Below the pieces are notes generated by a model. The model did no database searches and was not told the origin of the DNA. It saw only the letters and a program-made list of their open reading frames with translations. From NCBI GenBank assembly GCA_029549705.1, contig JAKPIR010000050.1, forward strand, positions 1 through 6,912: DNA of 6,912 bases. The letters are read 5' to 3'. Made by a program: the position numbers and the translations under genes. The first letter of the stretch is position 1, and every line of letters begins with the position of its first letter. This stretch comes from Pseudomonadota bacterium (lineage in GTDB: Bacteria; Pseudomonadota; Gammaproteobacteria; Burkholderiales; Methylophilaceae). Below, piece after piece: positions 1-5,810 of this stretch.

Positions 1-9
1 GGTGGACAT
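1..9 (-). CDS. 5' end of a downstream gene, unidentified (partial)
   Basis: On the minus strand an ATG (plus 7-9) opens a frame reading Met-Ser-Thr before the window ends. A good Shine-Dalgarno sequence AAAGGA lies at plus 17-22, about 7 nt upstream of the ATG, and the DUF4153 stop codon is only 18 nt upstream of it. This arrangement is what one expects for the next gene of a co-transcribed pair. Three codons are too few to say anything about the product. Confidence 0.5.
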
Positions 10-14
10 TTAAT

Positions 15-22
15 CTTCCTTT
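15..22 (-). promoter_or_regulatory. Ribosome binding site of the partial downstream gene
   Basis: On the minus strand this reads AAAGGAAG, a close match to the anti-16S consensus, placed 5-7 nt before the ATG at plus 9-7. It is the main support for calling a second gene in the DUF4153 operon. Confidence 0.5.
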
Positions 23-27
23 AAAAT

Positions 28-1848
28 TTATTGCATCCGATAGGTTTTATCGCCAATTTTCAAATCTTGCCAAGCGGAGGCTACGGCTTTCGCACCACCT
101 GCTTCTAGTGCGCTTTGCATGTTTTCTGGTGTTTCCCCTGCATTACAGCATTCAAAACGTAGCGCGCCCACTTTACGCCAGCCCGTGGCATCTTTGCTAT
201 AAACAAAGCCATCGTGCTGATTAAAAACAACTATTTCAGCCTGCTTATCTTGATTGAGGTCTATTGACAGCATATGGCAGTTTTGTTTCGGCTTGGATTG
301 TGCAGCAGCCTCTACGGCAATATCGCTGTCATTATGCAAACAATACAAATATACTTGATCCGTTTGATGTTCTAAAAGCAAAGCCTCAAAAAACGCTTTA
401 TCTATTTCCGCGCCTTTGGGGTAAACACTGAAACGCGCTTGCAAAGTTTTTGGCGTTGCAATGGTATTGGCGGCAGGTTGTTGCGGCCTGTAGCTTCGAT
501 ATTGGGCTTTCAACGCCGAAACGACCAATGGTTTAATGGCTGCCGCTTGTGGATTTGCGGTGTCTGCCAAAAGCTTGCGCAAAGCTGCATCGCCATACTT
601 ACCACCGCTAAAACGCAAATATTCATAATCAAACACACTCGCTGGCACGGCGCCATTATCTAAGCGAGCCATTTGGCTTTGCACGCCAATACGCATGGGA
701 CTTAAGATGGGCGAATATAACAAGCCCGCCAGCACGAGCAAACTCACTGCGGTCAAGACGTTGACAGGCTTGATGGCTTGCATCCAGTCTGCATTCGCTT
801 TGAATGACTTGAAAGCCGCAAAGGCATAGCCAAAGCTGTAAAGTGCGGCGATAAAAGTAATGCTTGCTGCCCACACGCGGTCGTCTGTCCAGCCGTATTG
901 TGCCACACGCAAATAGAGGGCATAAACACACAATATGGCGTAAATTGGCATGGTCAGCACGCCAAAACTAGTGAGTTTTAGAAGCCATGATGGATATTGA
1001 ATCTGCTTGCCATCTTGAAAAGCGGTGTTGAGCAAAAACACCTTGAGGGCGAGCAAACCCAACATTAAGCTGGTCGCATACCCTGTTGCCCACAGTGCGC
1101 TTAAGCCTTTGAATGGCAAGGTGAAGATAAAACCAATTAAAATCAAGCTCACCAACGGCAACAGCCAGCCCAACACCTGCAAAATGGCGCGTTTGAATTC
1201 TGACAACGCCTCTTGCTTGGCGTTATAAAGCGAAATGCCTAAGCCAAATGCCACCGTCGTGGCGGGGTAAATAAAGTAAACGTCTTCAATCAGCTCTTTA
1301 AAAAGAGTGATGCCCAATACCTTGAACAAACTGGCTAATAACAATAACGCCGCCCAAAATAGCCCCGTAAAAATTCCTGCGGTGATAAGTTTTACCGCAT
1401 TACGCCATGAAAAATCATACAAAGAATCATAGCGATTAAACCAGTGCTGATATTGGCAATAATGCTCAATAAACGTGAGCGCAATAAACCACGTCACCAC
1501 CATGCACAAACCAAATTGAAAAATCAAACCCTCACTACCGTAGCGTGGCAAGCTTTGCACATAACTGACATCTCCGAAATACATGGCACAAAAGGCCGCT
1601 ATCAGGCTAAATGCGCCCGCGAGGTTAAAAGCCAGCTTGCGTGGCTGACGCGCAAGTAACATCATGCTCAGTGGAAAACTTATTGCCAACACATATAAAG
1701 GCAAAATTACATCAAAATACTGCCACGCATTAGCTAATTTATCTACCCAAAGCCATATCAACAATAACGCAACGCCTTGAAATAAAGCCATGCCCAAGAT
1801 AAACCATTTTTCATTTTGCGAATTATTTTGTGCGCTTAAGTCAGTCAT
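28..1848 (-). CDS. DUF4153 domain-containing multi-pass membrane protein
   Basis: A 606-residue inner-membrane protein of unknown biochemical role. Roughly eleven hydrophobic segments are visible, near residues 15-35, 47-66, 73-91, 110-128, 153-178, 191-207, 222-245, 252-274, 290-313, 326-346 and 364-380. The stretch after the last segment (about 388-425, including FDYEYLRFSGGKYG) resembles the conserved tail of proteobacterial DUF4153 proteins. The remaining 200 or so residues are soluble and probably periplasmic. They contain four cysteines (C503, C524, C567, C568) that could form disulfides, and an acidic loop D530-x-N532-x-D534 with E538 that resembles a calcium-binding FG-GAP/EF-type loop. 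The start is supported by an AAGAGGA Shine-Dalgarno site 5 nt upstream. The gene diverges from panD and is followed closely by another gene on the same strand. The family name rests on recognised sequence style, and no function is claimed. Confidence 0.8.
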   Translation of the reverse strand: MTDLSAQNNSQNEKWFILGMALFQGVALLLIWLWVDKLANAWQYFDVILPLYVLAISFPLSMMLLARQPRKLAFNLAGAFSLIAAFCAMYFGDVSYVQSLPRYGSEGLIFQFGLCMVVTWFIALTFIEHYCQYQHWFNRYDSLYDFSWRNAVKLITAGIFTGLFWAALLLLASLFKVLGITLFKELIEDVYFIYPATTVAFGLGISLYNAKQEALSEFKRAILQVLGWLLPLVSLILIGFIFTLPFKGLSALWATGYATSLMLGLLALKVFLLNTAFQDGKQIQYPSWLLKLTSFGVLTMPIYAILCVYALYLRVAQYGWTDDRVWAASITFIAALYSFGYAFAAFKSFKANADWMQAIKPVNVLTAVSLLVLAGLLYSPILSPMRIGVQSQMARLDNGAVPASVFDYEYLRFSGGKYGDAALRKLLADTANPQAAAIKPLVVSALKAQYRSYRPQQPAANTIATPKTLQARFSVYPKGAEIDKAFFEALLLEHQTDQVYLYCLHNDSDIAVEAAAQSKPKQNCHMLSIDLNQDKQAEIVVFNQHDGFVYSKDATGWRKVGALRFECCNAGETPENMQSALEAGGAKAVASAWQDLKIGDKTYRMQ

Positions 1849-1853
1849 TGCAT

Positions 1854-1860
1854 TCCTCTT
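1854..1860 (-). promoter_or_regulatory. Strong ribosome binding site of the DUF4153 gene
   Basis: Read on the minus strand this is AAGAGGA, 5 nt before the ATG at 1848-1846. It is the clearest Shine-Dalgarno match to a full-length gene in the window and fixes the start codon. Confidence 0.7.
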
Positions 1861-1886
1861 TTATGTTTCAAAACGACCATGTGCGC

Positions 1887-1892
1887 ATCATA
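1887..1892 (-). promoter_or_regulatory. Candidate -10 element for the DUF4153 gene
   Basis: Minus-strand hexamer TATGAT (one mismatch from TATAAT), about 40 nt upstream of the start codon. No good -35 hexamer lies 16-18 bp upstream. Instead the direct-repeat box ends exactly 10 nt before this element, which is the spacing found at activator-dependent promoters of the PhoB/PmrA class. Predicted by eye only. Confidence 0.35.
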
Positions 1893-1902
1893 AGGCGCTT
1901 GT

Positions 1903-1930
1903 ATGAAGTGAGTATGAAGTTTTACTTCAT
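1903..1930 (-). promoter_or_regulatory. Candidate response-regulator box: direct repeat plus inverted copy
   Basis: Minus strand: CTTCAT at 1919-1914, five bases, then CTTCAT at 1908-1903, giving an 11-bp period (one helical turn). A third copy in opposite orientation occupies 1924-1930, making a perfect 7-bp inverted repeat with 1914-1920 around a 3-nt spacer. Hexamer-N5-hexamer is the usual operator geometry of OmpR/PhoB-family regulators such as PmrA and PhoB. The box sits where a -35 element would be for the DUF4153 promoter. The identity of the regulator is not known from this window. Confidence 0.4.
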
Positions 1931-2020
1931 TGAAATAAACTAAAATTAAAACATCACGCTGCGTTTCAAGTCGTATTATCTATCTGCATTTACCATCTGC
2001 ACTTGGGTGACATAAAGCTT

Positions 2021-2026
2021 TATAAT
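2021..2026 (+). promoter_or_regulatory. Candidate -10 element of the panD operon
   Basis: A perfect TATAAT hexamer lies 40 nt upstream of the panD start chosen here. The -35 region 16-18 bp upstream (around CTGCAC, 1997-2002) is a poor match, so the promoter may be weak or helped by a factor. The hexamer overlaps an in-frame ATG at 2025-2027; transcription would begin downstream of that ATG, which argues against it as the translation start. Confidence 0.45.
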
Positions 2027-2066
2027 GTCGGATTACTTAACCACTTCAAAAGCTTATATTTTCAAC

Positions 2067-2447
2067 ATGCAAAGAACCATGCTTAAATCAAAGTTGCATC
2101 GCGTGCATGTCACGCACAGCGAACTTCATTATGAAGGCAGCTGCGCAATAGACGAAATCTTACTTGAAACCGCCAATATCCGCGAATACGAACAAATTCA
2201 TATTTATAACGTCACCAATGGTGAGCGTTTTAGCACTTACGCAATACGTGGTGAGCGCAATTCTGGCATGATTTCTGTTAACGGTGCAGCCGCGCACAAA
2301 GCGAACCCTGGCGATATTTTAATTATTGCCAGTTATGCCGATTACCATGAATTAGAACTTGAAAAATTTAAACCCCAACTCGTGTATGTGGATGAACAAA
2401 ATCGCATACAAACACAACGTAACGCAATTCCAGCACAGGCCGCATAA
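2067..2447 (+). CDS. panD: Aspartate 1-decarboxylase proenzyme
   Basis: Pyruvoyl-dependent cytosolic enzyme that decarboxylates L-aspartate to beta-alanine, the precursor of pantothenate and coenzyme A. From the ATG at 2067 the protein is 126 residues, the same length as the E. coli enzyme. It opens with a conserved MQRTMLKSKLHRVHVTH-type start and places the self-cleavage pair exactly at Gly24-Ser25 (HYEGSCAID). Other active-site residues as known for the family are in register: Lys9, Arg54, Thr57, Tyr58, Asn72 and the VNGAAAH segment (71-77). An upstream in-frame ATG at 2025 would add 14 residues, but it lies in a -10 hexamer and breaks the family register. The Shine-Dalgarno site before 2067 is weak, and the mRNA leader would be short. 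First gene of the panD-rsfS-rlmH-phr cluster; its stop codon abuts the rsfS start. Confidence 0.95.
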   Translation: MQRTMLKSKLHRVHVTHSELHYEGSCAIDEILLETANIREYEQIHIYNVTNGERFSTYAIRGERNSGMISVNGAAAHKANPGDILIIASYADYHELELEKFKPQLVYVDEQNRIQTQRNAIPAQAA

Positions 2448-2837
2448 ATGACAACCCAGAATAGCACCACATCTCCCGCCCCTTTTGATCTTGAAGCCAT
2501 GAAAACCGCTGTTGTTGACGCAATTGAAGACATCAAAGGGTTTGATATCAGCGTCATGGACGTGCGCAAACTCACCAGCATGACCAACTACATGATTGTG
2601 GCCTCTGCCAACTCTACCCGCCAATGCAAAGCGATTGCCGATAACGTGCGCGAAAAACTCAAAGAAAAAGGCTTTCATATTCGCGGTACAGAAGGCGAAA
2701 AAGAAGGTGAATGGGTGCTGGTGGATTTAGACGATATTGTTGTGCATTTGATGATTCCCACCACGCGCGCATATTACAACCTTGAGCAATTGTGGACTGA
2801 AGGCGAAGCGCGTCGCGGGCATATCAAGGCCAGTTAA
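2448..2837 (+). CDS. rsfS: Ribosomal silencing factor RsfS (Iojap/YbeB family)
   Basis: Binds ribosomal protein uL14 on the 50S subunit and blocks joining with 30S, lowering translation during starvation and stationary phase. The 129-residue product has the full RsfS core: DAIEDIKGFDISVMDV (24-39), MTNYMIVASANSTRQ (45-59), the TEGEKEGEWVLVD segment (81-93), VVHLM (98-102) and the closing YYNLEQLW (109-116). It is somewhat longer than the 105-residue E. coli protein, mainly through an N-terminal extension of about 12 residues. The ATG follows the panD stop with no gap and has only a weak AGG 8 nt upstream (2437-2439), so translation is probably coupled to panD. An in-frame ATG at 2499 would remove conserved helix residues and is less likely. 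It precedes rlmH, its usual neighbour across many bacteria. Confidence 0.95.
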   Translation: MTTQNSTTSPAPFDLEAMKTAVVDAIEDIKGFDISVMDVRKLTSMTNYMIVASANSTRQCKAIADNVREKLKEKGFHIRGTEGEKEGEWVLVDLDDIVVHLMIPTTRAYYNLEQLWTEGEARRGHIKAS

Positions 2838-2865
2838 TCGAATTGATTGACCTGACGTCTGGCGA

Positions 2866-3333
2866 ATGAAACTTCGCATCATCTCCGTTGGCCACAAAAT
2901 GCCCAGTTGGGTGGAAACGGCTTGCGCAGAATATACCAAGCGCATGCCGCGGGAATTATCCGTTGAAATCATTGAAATCAAACCCGATAAACGTGCCGAT
3001 GGTAAAAACAGCGCCGTGGTGCAAGAGGCTGAAGCCAAGCGCATCATGGAGGCCGCAGGCAAAGATTTTTTAATTGCCTGCGACGAGCGCGGGCAAGAAG
3101 TCACTACCTTAGTTTTGGCCGAAAAACTGCAATTCTGGCAAGGCTTAGGGCGAGATGTCAGTATCGTGGTAGGCGGCGCTGATGGCCTGCACCCAAGCCT
3201 GAAACAGCAGGCAGACTGGCTTTGGGGCTTATCTAAACTCACCTTGCCGCATGCCTTTGTGCGCGTGTTGTTATGCGAGCAACTTTATCGCGCGCATTCG
3301 GTCAATCAGGGCCATCCATATCACCGCGAGTAA
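2866..3333 (+). CDS. rlmH: 23S rRNA (pseudouridine1915-N3)-methyltransferase RlmH
   Basis: SPOUT-family, SAM-dependent enzyme that methylates pseudouridine 1915 in helix 69 of 23S rRNA on assembled 70S ribosomes. The 155 residues equal the length of E. coli RlmH. Family landmarks are the MKLRIISVGHKMPSWV start, ACDERG (71-76), the SAM-knot segment VVGGADGLHP (101-110), LSKLTLPHAFVRVLLCEQLYRA (122-143) and the invariant C-terminus HPYHRE (150-155). The knot reads GGADG where E. coli has GGPEG, a substitution I regard as common in betaproteobacteria. Lies 28 nt after rsfS and 1 nt before the photolyase start. The Shine-Dalgarno site is weak. Confidence 0.95.
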   Translation: MKLRIISVGHKMPSWVETACAEYTKRMPRELSVEIIEIKPDKRADGKNSAVVQEAEAKRIMEAAGKDFLIACDERGQEVTTLVLAEKLQFWQGLGRDVSIVVGGADGLHPSLKQQADWLWGLSKLTLPHAFVRVLLCEQLYRAHSVNQGHPYHRE

Positions 3334-3334
3334 T

Positions 3335-4762
3335 ATGCATTACAAAAAATCTCTCGTTTGGTTTCGCCGTGACTTACGCGATTTTGACCATGCCGCGCTG
3401 TATCATGCCCTGAAAAATTCCAGTCAGGTCTATTGCGTTTTTGTGTTTGATACCGAAATTCTCAATGCGCTCAAAGACAAAGCCGACCGCCGCGTAGAGT
3501 TTATCTGGGAAAGCGTCAAAGAACTCAAAACCGCACTACAAAACTGGGGAGGTGATTTGAAGGTATTGCACGGCAATGCTCGTGAAGAAATTCCAGCACT
3601 GGCCCTACACCTTGGCGTGCAGGCCGTTTTCACCAATCGCGATTATGAACCAACGGCTATCACGCGTGATGCCCATGTTGCCAAACTTCTTCAATCGCAT
3701 CAAATTGCCTTTCACCATTTCAAAGACCAAGTCATTTTTGAGCAGGATGAAGTGCTGAGCCAAGTGGGTAAACCCTACAGCGTATTCACACCCTACAAAA
3801 ACGCCTGGCTAAAAAAGGTAAATGACTTTTACCTGAAACCATACCCGGTGGATGCTTACATGCAGCACCTGGCACAGGTCGAGCCAACAGCGCTTTTGTC
3901 CTTAGAAAGCTTAGGCTTTGAGCGCACCAATTTAAGCACCATGCACCTACCCACTGGCATGCACGGCGGCGCGCAATTATTTAGCGATTTCACTGAGCGT
4001 ATTCAACGCTACAAAGAAGCGCGTGATTTTCCTGCGGTGAAAGGCGTTTCGTATTTATCGGTACATTTGCGCTTTGGCACCGTGTCCATTCGCCATTTGG
4101 CGCGCGAGGCTTGGCAGCGCGGCGGTGCGGGCGCTGAAACATGGCTGAATGAACTGATTTGGCGCGATTTTTATTTTCAAATTCTGCACCATCACCCACA
4201 AGTAGCGAATGGACGAGCGTTTAAAGCAGAGTTTGAAAGCCTGTCATTTCCCAACCGCGCTGACCATTTTCACGCGTGGTGCGAAGGCAATACAGGCTAC
4301 CCGCTGGTAGATGCCGCGATGCGCCAGCTGAACCAAACGGGCTTTATGCATAACCGCTTACGCATGGTGACAGCCAGTTTTTTAGTAAAAGACTTACTGA
4401 TTGACTGGCGCTGGGGCGAGCAATATTTTGCCGAAAAGCTGATTGACTTTGATTTATCTGCCAACAACGGCGGCTGGCAATGGGCGGCCAGTACAGGCTG
4501 CGATGCACAACCTTGGTTTCGTATTTTTAACCCGATTACCCAAAGTGAACGCTTTGACCCACAAGGCAAGTTTATTCGAAAATATGTGCCCGAGTTAAGT
4601 GCCTGTGATGATCAAGAAATCCACGCGCCATGGCTGATGCCGCCAATGCGTCAACTGTCGCTTCAACTGAGTATTGGCAAAGATTATCCGAACCCGGTTG
4701 TTGACCATGCCAGCCAGCGTCAAGAAGCTCTGGCGTTGTATAAAAACGCGCCATCAAAATAA
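3335..4762 (+). CDS. phr: Deoxyribodipyrimidine photolyase (class I CPD photolyase / cryptochrome family)
   Basis: Light-driven flavoprotein that splits UV-induced cyclobutane pyrimidine dimers. 475 residues. The N-terminal alpha/beta antenna domain runs from about 5 to 130 (LVWFRRDLR at 7-15; NRDYE at 101-105, matching the folate-binding region). The C-terminal FAD domain runs from about 200 to 470: RDFPAVKG (230-237), LNELIWRDFY (271-280), GYPLVDAAMRQL (321-332), MHNRLRMVTASFLVKDLLIDW (338-358), ANNGGWQWAAS (376-386) and FRIFNP (395-400). By hand alignment to E. coli PhrB, Asn378 is N377, Trp277 is W276, Met345 is M344, and electron-chain W382 and W359 are W381 and W358. Trp306 aligns with Phe305 and Thr234 with Val238, both unusual. 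The ATG at 3335 lies one base after the rlmH stop; starting at 3251 would add 28 non-family residues inside rlmH. Translation is probably coupled to rlmH. Confidence 0.93.
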   Translation: MHYKKSLVWFRRDLRDFDHAALYHALKNSSQVYCVFVFDTEILNALKDKADRRVEFIWESVKELKTALQNWGGDLKVLHGNAREEIPALALHLGVQAVFTNRDYEPTAITRDAHVAKLLQSHQIAFHHFKDQVIFEQDEVLSQVGKPYSVFTPYKNAWLKKVNDFYLKPYPVDAYMQHLAQVEPTALLSLESLGFERTNLSTMHLPTGMHGGAQLFSDFTERIQRYKEARDFPAVKGVSYLSVHLRFGTVSIRHLAREAWQRGGAGAETWLNELIWRDFYFQILHHHPQVANGRAFKAEFESLSFPNRADHFHAWCEGNTGYPLVDAAMRQLNQTGFMHNRLRMVTASFLVKDLLIDWRWGEQYFAEKLIDFDLSANNGGWQWAASTGCDAQPWFRIFNPITQSERFDPQGKFIRKYVPELSACDDQEIHAPWLMPPMRQLSLQLSIGKDYPNPVVDHASQRQEALALYKNAPSK

Positions 4763-4800
4763 GTCAAAAATCACCACTTTTACCCTGCAACCTTTTTGAC

Positions 4801-4847
4801 TGCCCTGTAAGCCTTGTAAATAAAGGCTCACAGGGCATAAAATTTTT
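4801..4847 (+). terminator. Probable terminator of the panD-rsfS-rlmH-phr cluster
   Basis: A 15-bp stem (4801-4815 with 4823-4837, single A-C mismatch at 4809/4829) closes a 7-nt loop, 38 nt after the photolyase stop. A run of five T follows at 4843-4847 after a 5-nt gap (taaaa). The stem is GC-rich near its base. The T-run is not directly against the stem, so termination efficiency is uncertain. Confidence 0.65.
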
Positions 4848-4877
4848 CTCGAGGAAAATTCAGCATACTTTTGCTGA
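4841..4877. repeat. Palindrome and short hairpin between phr and the next gene
   Basis: 4841-4860 is a 20-bp near-palindrome centred on CTCGAG, with one T-G position. It is followed at 4860-4877 by a perfect 6-bp hairpin, TCAGCA with TGCTGA around a 6-nt loop. Both lie just downstream of the terminator stem and upstream of a TATAAT. They may be operator sites or transcript structure; nothing in the sequence decides which. Confidence 0.4.
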
Positions 4878-4901
4878 TACTCAGGCGCATTGAAATAGCA
4901 C

Positions 4902-4907
4902 TATAAT
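4902..4907 (+). promoter_or_regulatory. Candidate -10 element for the two-gene membrane module
   Basis: Perfect TATAAT hexamer 37 nt upstream of the ATG at 4945. No convincing -35 is seen at 16-18 bp spacing. The upstream hairpins suggest possible activator or repressor input. Confidence 0.4.
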
Positions 4908-4944
4908 GACGCATATTGCACAACAACATAACAGCTAAACCGCC

Positions 4945-5337
4945 ATGCAGACTTCCAAAAAAAATGCCCCTAAAAATCTTGTTCCAAGAAGCAAACCGGT
5001 TATGACGAGTTATCTCATTATGTTTGTATTGGCACTTGTTTTTGCTGTAGGCGCGCAATTCATCATTCCATCCTTTGAAACAGTTTTTTCAAGTTTTGGC
5101 ACAGATTTACCTAAGCTCACCAGCATCGTGGTCGACTATCGAAAATGGCTACTTATTATTCCAGCGTATATGAGCTTGATTGTAACTTTTTTTATCGTTC
5201 AATCCCGCGTTACTACTGAAATAAATCAAGTCTTTAAAATTGTGTTTTTTGCTGACTTGCTTACCTTCATTGGCATTGTCGCAACTGTCGTCATTGCCAT
5301 GTATTTACCATTATTTAAAATAGGCGCCTTCGCATGA
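4945..5337 (+). CDS. Small membrane protein with a GspF/PilC-like motif
   Basis: 130 residues, function unknown. A basic N-terminus (1-19) precedes three likely membrane helices at about 20-41, 67-86 and 97-120. Directly after the first helix, residues 40-59 (IIPSFETVFSSFGTDLPKLT) match the pattern P-x-F-x3-F-x3-G-x2-LP-x2-T seen in the repeat unit of type II secretion/type IV pilus platform proteins GspF and PilC. The protein is only about a third of a GspF in length and lacks its large cytoplasmic domains, so it is not a working GspF by itself. The start at 4945 has a poor Shine-Dalgarno site; an alternative ATG at 5002 (Met20, AAGAAG upstream) would begin at the first helix. Its stop overlaps the start of the next gene by 4 nt (ATGA), implying translational coupling and a joint function. 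Confidence 0.75.
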   Translation: MQTSKKNAPKNLVPRSKPVMTSYLIMFVLALVFAVGAQFIIPSFETVFSSFGTDLPKLTSIVVDYRKWLLIIPAYMSLIVTFFIVQSRVTTEINQVFKIVFFADLLTFIGIVATVVIAMYLPLFKIGAFA

Positions 5338-5810
5338 GGTGGGGTATTTCTATTGGACTATTCGTCGTCTTTTGCGGCATTGCATTTTGGGCGGGTGAAG
5401 CGGACGGCCAACTGCTCAGTAATTTTTTGCTGTTTAGCGTTATTCCGGCTTTGTTTTTCATGCTGTTTTTTACACCTGCGAATTGGCCGGTAAAGCTCAT
5501 ATTAGGCTGCGTTTTTTTATTGAGCTATGGTTACAGTGCTGCCTTAGGCACAAAATCGTATGTGCGCGCTTATAACGAATGTGTTGCAACGGGTGAGAAA
5601 ATACGCGAGCAGTTGGCAACTTTTTATCATAAAAATCAACAATATCCAGAACATTTAAGTCAAATGAGCGGCTTTGATGCTTGTGAGCGTGTGATGCACC
5701 CAACGATTTTAACGTATGAAAAAACTGCATTAGGTTATGAAATTTCATTTGATGATGGGGTTGTCATGCATCAGGCAACAGCGTCTCAACCCTTTGAAGC
5801 TCATAAATAA
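5334..5810 (+). CDS. Membrane-anchored protein with pilin-like soluble tail, unassigned
   Basis: 158 residues. Three hydrophobic segments near 4-20, 29-47 and 52-70 are followed by a soluble domain of about 85 residues. The tail begins with a helix (about 77-100, AYNECVATGEKIREQLATFY) that leads into NQQYPEHLSQM. A long helix followed by a YP-x2-L turn is reminiscent of type IV pilin and pseudopilin subunits, although the membrane topology differs from a pilin and no prepilin peptidase site is seen. C83 and C117 could form a disulfide. The end (YEISFDDGVV to TASQPFEAHK) looks like a conserved family signature that I recall from uncharacterised proteins but cannot name. The ATG overlaps the stop of the upstream gene, so the two are one unit. 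Function not known. Confidence 0.75.
   Translation: MRWGISIGLFVVFCGIAFWAGEADGQLLSNFLLFSVIPALFFMLFFTPANWPVKLILGCVFLLSYGYSAALGTKSYVRAYNECVATGEKIREQLATFYHKNQQYPEHLSQMSGFDACERVMHPTILTYEKTALGYEISFDDGVVMHQATASQPFEAHK

Noticed and set aside
1982..2001. Direct repeat ATCTGCA at 1982-1988 and 1995-2001 upstream of panD
   Set aside because: Seven bases repeated once with a 13-bp period is plausible by chance in this AT-rich spacer and has no known operator match.
2352..2678. Antisense open frame across the panD-rsfS junction
   Set aside because: Both sense genes are certain and conserved; the antisense product is low-complexity His/Gly/Phe-rich and has no start signal.
3251..3334. N-terminal extension of the photolyase reading frame inside rlmH
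   Set aside because: The 28 extra residues overlap conserved RlmH codons in another frame and show no photolyase homology; the family start matches the ATG at 3335.
4297..4569. Antisense open frame of about 90 codons within the photolyase gene
   Set aside because: It lies opposite the most conserved FAD-domain codons and is best explained as a shadow of that coding sequence.
4828..5058. Minus-strand open frame across the phr/membrane-module gap
   Set aside because: It covers the terminator and promoter region and the 5' part of the better-supported plus-strand gene, and its protein shows no recognisable pattern.
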